This document shows positions 6,652-13,983 of a stretch of DNA of 42,044 nt, piece after piece (within the stretch, counting starts at the first letter, position 1; the number at the start of each line of letters is the position of its first letter). This DNA is from an uncultured Paraprevotella sp. (lineage in GTDB: Bacteria > Bacteroidota > Bacteroidia > Bacteroidales > Bacteroidaceae). The stretch lies in NCBI GenBank assembly GCA_944321975.1, contig CALUNJ010000012.1:1-42044 (forward strand), written 5' to 3'. Under the pieces are notes generated by a model. The model saw nothing but the letters and a program-made list of their open reading frames with translations. It was not told the origin of the DNA and did not search any database. Made by a program: the position numbers and the translations under genes.

Positions 6652-9464
6652 CCGGTGCTGACGCTGACTTGTATGCTCCCGCCCCGCGACGTGTACTTCA
6701 GGGCATTCATCAATAAATTCACCAGGACTTTGTCAAAGTGACGAGGGTCTATCCAAACTTTCGGCAGGCCGGTTTCAAAATCCGCCGTCAGGCAGATGCC
6801 TTTTTGCCTCGCCTGTCCGGAAAAAACATCCAACAAGTTTCCTAAGAACTTATTCATGTCCGTCTCCGCAAAATGAAGGCGCATTTGCCCTTTTTCTATT
6901 TTGCGGATGTCCAACAACTGGTTGAGCAAGTTCAGGATGCGCCCGGCATTGTAACGTATCATAAACAACAATTTCCGCGTTTCCTCGTCACAATCCCGCT
7001 CCTGCAACTTCTCCAGCGGAGCCAGGATAAGCGTGAGCGGCGAACGGATCTCATGGGCGATATTGATAAAGAACTGCAACTTCATTTCGCCGATTTTCTC
7101 CCGTCGCCGCCGCCTTATGGCCGCATAAGCCAAAAATCCCGCGCCCAAGGCGAACAGGACATAAGCGGCCTTTGCCGCCCAAGTCAGGTACCAAGGAGGG
7201 GCGATATGGACCTGCACGGATTTGACTGGGGAATAAGCCCCGTTTTCACAAGCCCGCAACTGCAGCGTGTAGGATCCCGGTGCAAGGTGATGATATTGTA
7301 TGCGGTTTTCCCCCGGTAGTGTCCGGTTCCAGCCTTCCCCGAACTCTTCCATCCTGTACTCGTAGAATACGCTTCCCGCATCGCGGTAATCCATCGTGGA
7401 GACTTTAAGGGTGAACGTGTTGTCCGAATAGGCCAAATGAAAATCCGTTGCATGGACCACCGCTTCCCCTATTACCGGTTCTCCTCCCGAAAAGGTCTGC
7501 GGGGTCACCCGCTTGTCGTAAATATACATGTCCGTGATGCAAGGAGCAGAGTCCCATCCGACCGGCTGCATCTTTTCAGGGTCGAAACTCGTGATGCCCT
7601 TTCCTCCGCCCAAATAAATCGTCCCGTCCTTTCCTTGTGCGCACCGTCCTTCCAGATAGAAATTTTCCTGCAATCCGTTTCCGGCATAATAATTAACCAC
7701 TTCACGTGTCTCGGGATCAATGTGGCTGATTCCTTTCATCGTGGCACACCATAAGTCACCCTTCCTGTCCTTCACCACGCTGCATACAAAATCGTCCGGA
7801 AGCCCTTGGGCTGCCGTCATGACCGAATAACGGTTGCTTCGCGGATCGTAGCACACCAGCCCGTCGCGGGTTGCCATCCAAACCGAATGATCGTCTCCTT
7901 CCGCGAAAGCATAAAAAGAACTGGACCTGATATCCGGCCCGAAAGGCAAATCTAAAAAACGACCTCCCTTTAAATCATAACAACAGACCCTTCCGAAATG
8001 CCCGAACCATATCCGCTCATCTGAATCACAGAAAATGGAACCGACCCAATTGTGGCCTCCCCCCTCCTTTTCTGAAAACGTCCCCAGCGGAAAGGTTTGG
8101 GTTTGCCCCGTCGACAAGTCATAACATAAGACGCCAGCCCCCGTAACCGCCACATACAATCTTTTATGGCGGTCTTCGGCTATGCTGCGGATATAGAAAT
8201 CGCCTTTTACCGGACAAACCGTTTCCAGCAGGCCGGATTCATGGTCGACCCGGCACAAGCCCTTTCCTTCCACACCGGCCCAAAGTGTCCCGTTGCTGTC
8301 TTCATACATTGAAAAGACCGTTTCCGCCATCGGGATATGACGTAGCACCCCACCGTTTCCGTCCATCTGGTAAATCCCGTTTCCCTCCACCGTACACCAC
8401 AAATTGTTCCGCCCATCGCAATACAGCACATTAATATGCCCGGGAATGCCGGAAACAGCAGCAGGCGACTTCCAAAAGGCAAAAGAGGTTGCCCGGTGAC
8501 GGCTGACCAACACTCCTTGATATTGGCATCCTGCCCACAGGTTTTGTTGGCGATCCTCAAAAAGCGCATTCACTTTTGCTCGTCGCGCGTCGAAAAACGC
8601 ATTCCTGAAAACGCCATCGTCCACGAGCCTCTTTCCATCCTGGCTCACGCGAAGCACCCCATGCCCATAAGTGGCGACAAGCAAATGGCCGTCTTTTGTC
8701 TGCATGGCCGTCTGACACAGCATGCCTTCGCCGTCCCCGTCATAAGACAAAGGAAAAAACCGATCGGACGGCTCATCGCGGCGGAACACCCCTTGAGGAG
8801 AGACGACATACATGCACCCGTCGTGCCCCTCCACCATGTCGTTGACGGTGGAAAAAGAAGACGCATACCGCCTTTCCATGTGGGAGTCAAGGTCAACACA
8901 AACCACCCCTTCACGATCGGTGCCGATCCAAAGCCTCTTCCTGCTGTCTTCGAACAGGGAATAGCTGTTGCCGGGGGTAAACACGTCGCTTTCCACCCAC
9001 AAGGGATAACCCTGCATGGTTTGGGCATCCACACGGAAAATCCCTACATTTGCAACCACACACACGATGTCCCCGTTATCCAATTGGATGATATCATGTA
9101 TTCGTCCCTTCAGGCTCACACCTTGAAACGTGACCAAACGGAAGGCATCGTTCTCGGGCACATAACATTGCAATCCGTTGGCTGTCCCGACCCACAAACG
9201 CCTGCTACGGTCCACACACAAGGAATGAACCTCATTGTCGGCCAACGAAGTGGAATCCTGGCCGCTATGGTAATAAGCCACAAAGTCCACCCCGTCAAAT
9301 CTTCTCAATCCTTGGCGGGTGCCGATCCATATGAAATCATCAGAGTCTTGGCAAAACGCATTGATGATTTGACTCCCGATCTGCCGGTCGTCATAAAAGT
9401 TCACGTTTTGAGCACAAACGAGTTGCCCCACACACCACAAGCAAACCAACAAGATGTTTCTCAT
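6579..9464 (-). CDS. Hybrid two-component regulator, sensor and kinase part (frameshifted)
   Basis: A signal peptide (MRNILLVCLWCVGQLVCAQ) leads into about 600 residues of two-bladed beta-propeller repeats, recognisable by repeated FIWIGT, LWVGT, LWCAT and VWMAT motifs. These are the periplasmic glycan sensor. A Y_Y_Y immunoglobulin-like domain follows (about 665-755), then a transmembrane helix (about 764-784). Next are a HisKA domain with phospho-accepting H804 in NIAHEIRSPL and the start of the HATPase domain (N-box NLLMNALKY near 162 residues before the break region ends, about 912-924). The frame then runs into a stop after GFGSIWRFQCRTQAKD. The continuation lies in another frame at 5407-6651; the shift is near a run of five G (6628-6632), where one missing base would explain it. 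The gene is divergent from the GH43 gene at 9727, its likely target. Confidence 0.85.
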   Translation of the reverse strand: MRNILLVCLWCVGQLVCAQNVNFYDDRQIGSQIINAFCQDSDDFIWIGTRQGLRRFDGVDFVAYYHSGQDSTSLADNEVHSLCVDRSRRLWVGTANGLQCYVPENDAFRLVTFQGVSLKGRIHDIIQLDNGDIVCVVANVGIFRVDAQTMQGYPLWVESDVFTPGNSYSLFEDSRKRLWIGTDREGVVCVDLDSHMERRYASSFSTVNDMVEGHDGCMYVVSPQGVFRRDEPSDRFFPLSYDGDGEGMLCQTAMQTKDGHLLVATYGHGVLRVSQDGKRLVDDGVFRNAFFDARRAKVNALFEDRQQNLWAGCQYQGVLVSRHRATSFAFWKSPAAVSGIPGHINVLYCDGRNNLWCTVEGNGIYQMDGNGGVLRHIPMAETVFSMYEDSNGTLWAGVEGKGLCRVDHESGLLETVCPVKGDFYIRSIAEDRHKRLYVAVTGAGVLCYDLSTGQTQTFPLGTFSEKEGGGHNWVGSIFCDSDERIWFGHFGRVCCYDLKGGRFLDLPFGPDIRSSSFYAFAEGDDHSVWMATRDGLVCYDPRSNRYSVMTAAQGLPDDFVCSVVKDRKGDLWCATMKGISHIDPETREVVNYYAGNGLQENFYLEGRCAQGKDGTIYLGGGKGITSFDPEKMQPVGWDSAPCITDMYIYDKRVTPQTFSGGEPVIGEAVVHATDFHLAYSDNTFTLKVSTMDYRDAGSVFYEYRMEEFGEGWNRTLPGENRIQYHHLAPGSYTLQLRACENGAYSPVKSVQVHIAPPWYLTWAAKAAYVLFALGAGFLAYAAIRRRRREKIGEMKLQFFINIAHEIRSPLTLILAPLEKLQERDCDEETRKLLFMIRYNAGRILNLLNQLLDIRKIEKGQMRLHFAETDMNKFLGNLLDVFSGQARQKGICLTADFETGLPKVWIDPRHFDKVLVNLLMNALKYTSRGGSIQVSVSTGCRQEASGGFGSIWRFQCRTQAKD

Positions 9465-9487
9465 ACGTTTCCCCTTCTTTTTTCTTG

Positions 9488-9495
9488 CAAAATTA
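9488..9495 (-). promoter_or_regulatory. -7 box of the hybrid regulator gene
   Basis: On the minus strand the sequence reads TAATTTTG, a match to the Bacteroidales TAnnTTTG box. It lies 24 bp upstream of the regulator's ATG. No -33 TTTG is evident. Confidence 0.5.
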
Positions 9496-9594
9496 ATAAA
9501 AAGGTTGGTTCTTTTGTGGATGCATTTCTCCTAAACCGCTCTGATTTTTCTTCAAATATAGGCATTTATAGTATGTCAGACCCATTGAGTTTTC

Positions 9595-9636
9595 AAAAAT
9601 GAACGATTTTGGAACAAAAATGAACGCCCCCGGAAC
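9595..9636 (+). promoter_or_regulatory. Two-unit direct repeat, probable regulator operator
   Basis: Two 21-bp units lie in tandem (9595-9615 and 9616-9636). Each is AAAAATGAACG, five variable bases (ATTTT or CCCCC), then GGAAC. The 21-bp period equals two helical turns, which suits the two helix-turn-helix units of AraC-type DNA-binding domains. The repeat lies in the gap between the hybrid regulator gene and GH43, about 55-95 bp upstream of the GH43 -7 box, so it is the most likely binding site of the regulator encoded next door. Binding itself is inference. Confidence 0.6.
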
Positions 9637-9688
9637 AAACACCAATCAAATCGCGACCTCCTTGAACCGGACAAACGCGCCCATGCCT

Positions 9689-9696
9689 TATCTTTG
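9689..9696 (+). promoter_or_regulatory. -7 box of the GH43 gene
   Basis: TATCTTTG matches the Bacteroidales -7 consensus and lies 30 bp upstream of the GH43 ATG. The -33 region is poor (CTTGAA only), as expected for a promoter that needs an activator. Confidence 0.65.
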
Positions 9697-9726
9697 CCTA
9701 TCCTTAAACATAAAAAACATTCATTC

Positions 9727-11295
9727 ATGAAGCAAAAACTTTTCGTTTTGAGTGCCATCCTCATGCATTTTGCCTTCGGGTTCAGCCAAGGGTTCAAAAA
9801 CCCGGTGCTGCCGGGCTTCCATGCCGACCCCAGCGTGTGCCGCGCGGGCGACGACTTCTATTTGGTGAACAGCACATTCCAGTATTTTCCCGGAGTGCCG
9901 GTCTATCACAGCAAAGACCTCATCCACTGGCAGCAGGTCGGTGCCTGCCTGACACGCCCCTCGCAAGTAGATCTGACGAACGCGGACGGCAACAGCGGCA
10001 TCTATGCGCCCACCATCCGCTACCACGAAGGACGGTTCTACATGATCACGACCCTGTTTCCCTCCCGCAAACACTTCTACGTCCACACCAAAGACCCCGC
10101 AGGCGAATGGTCAGAACCGATTTTCATAGACTCCACCACTGGCAGCTGCGACCCCACCCTCTTCTTCGACAACGGGAAATGCTATTTCCTCTGGAAAGAC
10201 GAATACATCAAGATCTGCGAAATCGACGTGGAGACCGGCAAACAGCTCTCCGAAATCAAACGGCTGTGGTCGGGCATGGGCGGGCGCTATCCCGAAGGGC
10301 CGCACATTTACAAAAAGGACGGATTCTACTACCTGATGCTTTCCGAAGGCGGCACCGAGCACGGACACCACGTCACCATCGCGCGCAGCCGATTCCTCGA
10401 CGGCCCCTACACGCCTTGCCCCGCCAACCCGATACTGACCCACTTCTCCAACCAAATGCAGAACAGTCCCATCCAAGGCGTGGGCCATGCCGACCTCGTC
10501 GATGCGCCGGACGGCTCCTGGTGGATGATTTGCCTGGGCTACCGCACCCACGGCTACCTGCAACATGTCATGGGGCGCGAGACATTCCTTGCCCCCGTGC
10601 GCTGGGACAAGAACGCATGGCCCGTGGTCAACGGGGACGGAACCCTGCAAATCGACATGGAATGCCCCACCCTGCCACAAGTGGAAATGCCGGAAGAACC
10701 GGAAAAGGACGAGTTCGACAAAGACCGGCTGGAACGTTACTGGAGCTACCTTTGCAACCCGCACACCGAAAATTATTCGCTCGCCGAACGCAAAGGCCAT
10801 GTCCGCCTGAAGGCAAGCACCGTCAGCATGGACGAGCTTGGCTCGCCCACGTTCATCGGCCGCAGACAGACCGAAATCAAATTCCAAGCCACGGCAGCCG
10901 TGGACATCAGCCAGCTGGAGAACGGGGTCACGGCCGGACTGACCGCATACGCCGCGCGCCTGAACCATTACGACGTGAGGGTGACCCGCGAGAATGGAAA
11001 AAACTATGTGGAAGCCAACCTGCGGGTCGGACAAGTCGGGCACGTGGGAAAGAGACTTCCCCTCAAGAGCCGGAAGGTGTACCTGCGCATCGAAGGAGAC
11101 CGGGACTTCTACCACCTCTCTTTCTCTGAGGACAACCGGCACTTCGAGCACCTCTTCCAAATGGATTACCGCTACCTGAGCACCGAAACCATCGGAGGCT
11201 TCACGGGAGTCCACCTGGGACTGTTCATCCAATCCGACCGCCCGTCGGACGCGTATGCCGACTTCGACTGGTTTGAGTATAAGGCATTCAATTAA
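9727..11295 (+). CDS. GH43-family beta-xylosidase/alpha-L-arabinofuranosidase, exported
   Basis: Inverting GH43 enzymes cleave terminal xylose or arabinofuranose from hemicellulose and pectin side chains. The 522-residue protein has a signal peptide (MKQKLFVLSAILMHFAFGFSQ) and a five-bladed propeller with the expected three acids: general base D34 (GFHADPS), pKa modulator D142 (SCDPTLFF) and general acid E190 (YPEGPHIY). A C-terminal beta-sandwich (about 335-522) of the type usually attached to the xylosidase-like subfamilies follows. The ATG at 9727 was chosen because it opens the signal peptide. The gene is preceded by the direct-repeat operator and faces the hybrid regulator gene. Its downstream neighbour is a truncated stub 26 bp after the stop, so an original operon seems to have been cut off. 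Which sugar is released cannot be decided from sequence alone. Confidence 0.87.
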   Translation: MKQKLFVLSAILMHFAFGFSQGFKNPVLPGFHADPSVCRAGDDFYLVNSTFQYFPGVPVYHSKDLIHWQQVGACLTRPSQVDLTNADGNSGIYAPTIRYHEGRFYMITTLFPSRKHFYVHTKDPAGEWSEPIFIDSTTGSCDPTLFFDNGKCYFLWKDEYIKICEIDVETGKQLSEIKRLWSGMGGRYPEGPHIYKKDGFYYLMLSEGGTEHGHHVTIARSRFLDGPYTPCPANPILTHFSNQMQNSPIQGVGHADLVDAPDGSWWMICLGYRTHGYLQHVMGRETFLAPVRWDKNAWPVVNGDGTLQIDMECPTLPQVEMPEEPEKDEFDKDRLERYWSYLCNPHTENYSLAERKGHVRLKASTVSMDELGSPTFIGRRQTEIKFQATAAVDISQLENGVTAGLTAYAARLNHYDVRVTRENGKNYVEANLRVGQVGHVGKRLPLKSRKVYLRIEGDRDFYHLSFSEDNRHFEHLFQMDYRYLSTETIGGFTGVHLGLFIQSDRPSDAYADFDWFEYKAFN

Positions 11296-11321
11296 ATTCT
11301 GACACTAAAAAGCATTCACTC

Positions 11322-11456
11322 ATGAAAAAAAGCCTGTTTATTCTCAGTTTCCTTTTCCTGTTCGGAAGCGCAGCTAAAAGCGAACCGGTAAAGACCGGCC
11401 TGCTCAGCAATGTACGACAGCATATCGGAAGCAAGGAGCATCAAGCGGGAGACTGA
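11322..11456 (+). pseudogene. Stub of a truncated exported protein
   Basis: This 44-codon frame starts 26 bp after the GH43 stop with a textbook signal peptide (MKKSLFILSFLFLFGSAAKS) and about 24 further residues (starting EPVKTGLLSNVRQHI) before a stop. The sequence context changes to AT-rich DNA from about 11.4 kb, and another reading frame begins at 11410 inside it. The simplest reading is that this is the 5' remnant of the second gene of the GH43 operon, cut by a deletion or insertion. I cannot tell which enzyme it encoded. A genuine 44-residue secreted peptide is less likely. Confidence 0.55.
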
Positions 11457-11604
11457 AATAGAGCTTTCCCGCTTGCTCCATTCTTATGAGGATTCCACGG
11501 GATTGCCCGTTTCCGGAATAAGGATTGTAAGGCGGGAAGCGACGGATGACTTGGGCAACGTAAAGGGTTTTGAATATGCCGTGGGAATGAATTGCATGTT
11601 GTAG
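11410..11604 (+). CDS. Small hypothetical protein, possibly of mobile origin
   Basis: This is a 64-residue product of unknown function. It has a charged N-terminal helix (SIKRETEIELSRLLHSYEDS) followed by a beta-like segment (GLPVSGIRIVRRE) and ends GMNCML. It is cytosolic, with no signal peptide. It overlaps the truncated stub by 47 bp in another frame. The region is more AT-rich than its surroundings, like the next gene. The helix-then-strand pattern resembles small phage or mobile-element proteins, but no family is recognised. The start may lie within the stub simply because foreign sequence was joined there. Confidence 0.45.
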   Translation: MYDSISEARSIKRETEIELSRLLHSYEDSTGLPVSGIRIVRREATDDLGNVKGFEYAVGMNCML

Positions 11605-11676
11605 AACATGTTTATTTTTACATTCCGCGTTGTTATTTGAGTTGAATTTGCGTTCAGGTTTTTAAATTTATTGGAT

Positions 11677-12051
11677 ATGTACGAGTTTTTAATCTTAGTG
11701 ATGCTTGTCATGGGCATCTTGCAGATTATCCTGTTCTTCAAGGTTTGGATAATGACGAATGACGTGGGGAAGATAAAGGGCATGGTCACTTCGGGGCTTT
11801 CCTTCAAGGAGTATATGGTTCTTGGTGATAAAGAGAAGGCGTTTGAATCATTGAAAATGTCTCTTACGAAAAGACTTATACGTAATTTCTCAGGCACAGG
11901 CCCTAATCTTAGCCTTGATGAAAACATCAGTCATGCTGACAATTATATTATTCCATCTTGTATAGAGCGGGCAAAACTGACAGGCCATGAGTTGCCGGAG
12001 CATCTGACGAGCGGGAAGAAGTTTTATGATTATTACCAGTCTCTCCCGTAA
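11677..12051 (+). CDS. Hypothetical single-pass membrane protein
   Basis: I do not recognise a family. The 124-residue protein has one N-terminal transmembrane helix (about 3-25, MYEFLILVMLVMGILQIILF) and a soluble domain containing SFKEYMVLGDKEKAFESLK and a C-terminal KKFYDYYQSLP. The topology suggests a membrane anchor with the domain in the cytoplasm. An ATG at 11677 is preferred to the in-frame TTG two codons earlier. Codon use is visibly more AT-rich than in flanking genes, supporting acquisition together with the small gene at 11410. A terminator hairpin follows 27 bp after the stop. Confidence 0.6.
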   Translation: MYEFLILVMLVMGILQIILFFKVWIMTNDVGKIKGMVTSGLSFKEYMVLGDKEKAFESLKMSLTKRLIRNFSGTGPNLSLDENISHADNYIIPSCIERAKLTGHELPEHLTSGKKFYDYYQSLP

Positions 12052-12078
12052 AAGCATTTTGGAACATGAATAAGAATC

Positions 12079-12114
12079 CCCGCGCGGCTTTCACAAGTGG
12101 CGCGGGAATTTTTA
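12079..12114 (+). terminator. Rho-independent terminator
   Basis: CCCGCGC (12079-12085) pairs with GCGCGGG (12100-12106), followed by AATTTTTAT. It lies 27 bp after the stop of the membrane-protein gene. Confidence 0.7.
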
Positions 12115-12249
12115 TGAACACAAAATTAAATAAAAAGCGAATGCAAATTTAGGTGTTTTCTTGGGTCAGTAGACACATGGCGGGGGCTAAAAGTTTGCAG
12201 TGCCGAGGCTGAAGACGTTTCCGCTGTCTCGTGAAGGAAAAAATGCGTG

Positions 12250-12569
12250 GCGGAACAGGACAAAACCCCACTCAAGAAGAAGAAAGATTTCTCTCTTGAG
12301 ATTTACATTTTTTCTCAAGCCAAAAAAAAGTGAATCGCTTGAGAAAAATCCGCATGTTTCAAGAGTTTTCTTATTCCGTTGATTGTTAATAGAATAAGAT
12401 TTCCTTCAAAATAGGATCATATGGACTTGGGAGTGGTACTTACGGAAGGGAAAAGGAAGGGATGAGGGGAAGGCCGCATGGGAATCCGGTGAGGCTTGTT
12501 GTCTTCCCCGTCGGAGAAATCCGGCATGGAGGCGTGCGGAAACCGGTCATGCGGAGAAAGCGGAAAAGG
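12250..12569 (+). repeat. Dispersed intergenic element, copy 2
   Basis: This copy lies between convergent genes (the membrane protein and ogt). It starts GCGGAACAGGACAAAACC. A partly decayed inverted repeat spans about 12291-12343, with right arm GTGAATCGCTTGAG. The TCCTTCAAAATAGGATCATA block begins near 12391 and is followed by TACGGAAGGGAAAAGG. It then has CGGAGAAATCCGGCA near 12510 and ends GGTCATGCGGAGAAAG. The length and order of blocks match copies 4 and 5. Confidence 0.85.
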
Positions 12570-12642
12570 CACATTTCCCGTGGTGAAGAAGCGTGAGGCC
12601 GTTTCCCACCATATTATTTCTACCGCCCCTGTTCTCAGCCCC

Positions 12643-13158
12643 TCATTGAGCCAGACGCCGTTCCAACGCCAACAAAAACGTTTTGGCATCAAGACCCCCG
12701 CCATACCCTGTAAGCGAACTGTCGCTACCAATGACGCGATGGCAAGGGACGAAAATGGAAATGGCATTGGCACCATTCGCATTGGCCACGGCACGTACAG
12801 CTTTCGGCCTGCCGATTTGCCGGGCCATCAGACCATAAGAAACCGTGCTGCCGTAGGGTATTTCCAGCAATCGCCTCCACACGGTTTTCTGAAAATCCGT
12901 TCCTTCAAAATGCAACGGAAGGTCAAAGTCCCTCCGTGTTCCACAAAAATATTCATCCAACTGGCGCACAGCCTCGCGAAGAAGGTCCGAGGTGCCTTCC
13001 TCGTAGTCGACGTTCAGTGCCGTTCGCAGCCTGTGTTCCACTCGCCCGGGATGCTTTTCCTGCACCCAATTGCATAAACAAAGTTCACCCCCGAAAGCAC
13101 CCAACACCAAGTCTCCGCAAGGCGAGACATAACGCTGTATCAAAATCTTACCCTTCAT
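12643..13158 (-). CDS. ogt: Methylated-DNA--[protein]-cysteine S-methyltransferase
   Basis: This suicide repair enzyme moves the alkyl group from O6-methylguanine (or O4-methylthymine) in DNA onto its own cysteine. The 171-residue protein has the N-terminal RNase H-like domain (1-80) and the C-terminal DNA-binding/active-site domain. The latter contains the PYGSTVSYG segment, the arginine-finger region and VPCHRVIGS with acceptor C139. It is a stand-alone Ogt-type protein without an Ada regulatory domain. The start is the ATG at 13158; a TATCTTTG box lies 139 bp upstream on the same strand. It is convergent with the membrane-protein gene, with an intergenic element copy between them. Confidence 0.93.
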   Translation of the reverse strand: MKGKILIQRYVSPCGDLVLGAFGGELCLCNWVQEKHPGRVEHRLRTALNVDYEEGTSDLLREAVRQLDEYFCGTRRDFDLPLHFEGTDFQKTVWRRLLEIPYGSTVSYGLMARQIGRPKAVRAVANANGANAISIFVPCHRVIGSDSSLTGYGGGLDAKTFLLALERRLAQ

Positions 13159-13296
13159 GATTTCTGCCTCTTTGCTTTTGCCTTTATTTTAACATCAAAT
13201 AGAAAAAGCCATACCTACCCACATTTCTACCCCCCTTCCCGATACGGATTCTCCGTCCATCGCGGAATAGCATGCCGTTTCCTTCTGTTACTACTG

Positions 13297-13304
13297 CAAA
13301 GATA
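13297..13304 (-). promoter_or_regulatory. -7 box upstream of ogt
   Basis: The minus strand reads TATCTTTG. It lies 139 bp upstream of the ogt start codon, implying a leader of about 130 nt. Confidence 0.5.
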
Positions 13305-13598
13305 CGGAATTTACACATAAGACATCCCATCGGCTTTCACATTCCACCTTTGTTTTTTAAAGCACATTCGTTTTCTTTTGTTCTTTTTGGCACGGCAGCG
13401 AGCGGCAGTTTCCTGAACAACCCCTCCATGAGTGCCAAGCGCAAGACCATGGCCGTGCTTGACGACGCACTTATACGCACACCGGATCTAGAAAATCCTC
13501 GCCCTTCGTCCAACTATCGAGTTTCCACGAACTGCTTTAATCTCAAATTCCATAGCATTAATCTGCGGGTTTTGTTCGATTATTCCGGCGATTATCCC

Positions 13599-13606
13599 TA
13601 TCTTTG
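13599..13606 (+). promoter_or_regulatory. -7 box of the ygiQ-menA-ettA operon
   Basis: TATCTTTG matches the Bacteroidales -7 consensus and lies 33 bp before the first start codon of the operon. A TTTG is present at 13571-13574, 24 bp upstream, slightly further than the usual 19-21 bp. Confidence 0.6.
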
Positions 13607-13639
13607 CAAAAAACAACTACTCAAAAACAGAATAGGGAC

Positions 13640-13966
13640 ATGTACGAAATTCCAACCAACGTCAAAGGGTCACGGCAGATGGCCATCGATGAACGCCATC
13701 TTGAAACCATCCGCAAACATTCACTCTTCAACCAACTGATTGACAGCAACGGCATCGTGGACGAAAATGTACTTGAAAAATTGCGCCTAAACGTGAGGGC
13801 GCTGATCGAAACGCACCACGACAACGCGGATTTGGTAGACTTATGCCAAAATGTGCTGTATCATGACAACATGAAAGCATATGGATTGAACCAGCTGATA
13901 GGGTTATACGCGAATTGGTCGGAAACGCACAGTGAAACAGATGCGGCCGACACCACAGGCGAATAA
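13640..13966 (+). CDS. Conserved-looking small hypothetical protein
   Basis: This 108-residue soluble protein of unknown function is rich in helix-forming charged residues. It has segments DERHLETIRKHSLFNQLID and VLEKLRLNVRALIETHHDN and an acidic C-terminal tail ending ADTTGE. It has no signal peptide or membrane segment. The ATG at 13640 is preferred over one at 13604, which would overlap the promoter box. It is first in a tight operon, ending 17 bp before ygiQ. No function is inferred. Confidence 0.6.
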   Translation: MYEIPTNVKGSRQMAIDERHLETIRKHSLFNQLIDSNGIVDENVLEKLRLNVRALIETHHDNADLVDLCQNVLYHDNMKAYGLNQLIGLYANWSETHSETDAADTTGE

Positions 13967-13983
13967 GGGCAGCAAGCGAATTA

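Larger units (their letters stand above)
13159..13639. other. Intergenic region between ogt and the ygiQ operon
   Basis: This 481-bp divergent gap holds the -7 boxes of ogt and of the ygiQ operon and no convincing gene. Between about 13330 and 13550 it is oddly GC-rich in patches. On the minus strand a short open frame (MEGLFRKLPLAAVPKRTKEN, starting near 13430) can be read; it lacks start signals and may be a degenerate or repeated sequence. Confidence 0.4.

Noticed and set aside
9837-11129. A 430-codon frame within the GH43 gene
   Set aside because: The translation is Arg/Pro/His-rich low-complexity sequence typical of a shifted frame in GC-rich coding DNA; the GH43 frame holds all catalytic motifs.
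12250-12569. Element as a classical insertion sequence
   Set aside because: No transposase frame, no matching terminal inverted repeats and no obvious target-site duplications were found at copy ends.
13259-13283. Sixth element copy suggested by GCGGAATAGCA
   Set aside because: Only about 11 bases match the element start; none of the later blocks follow.
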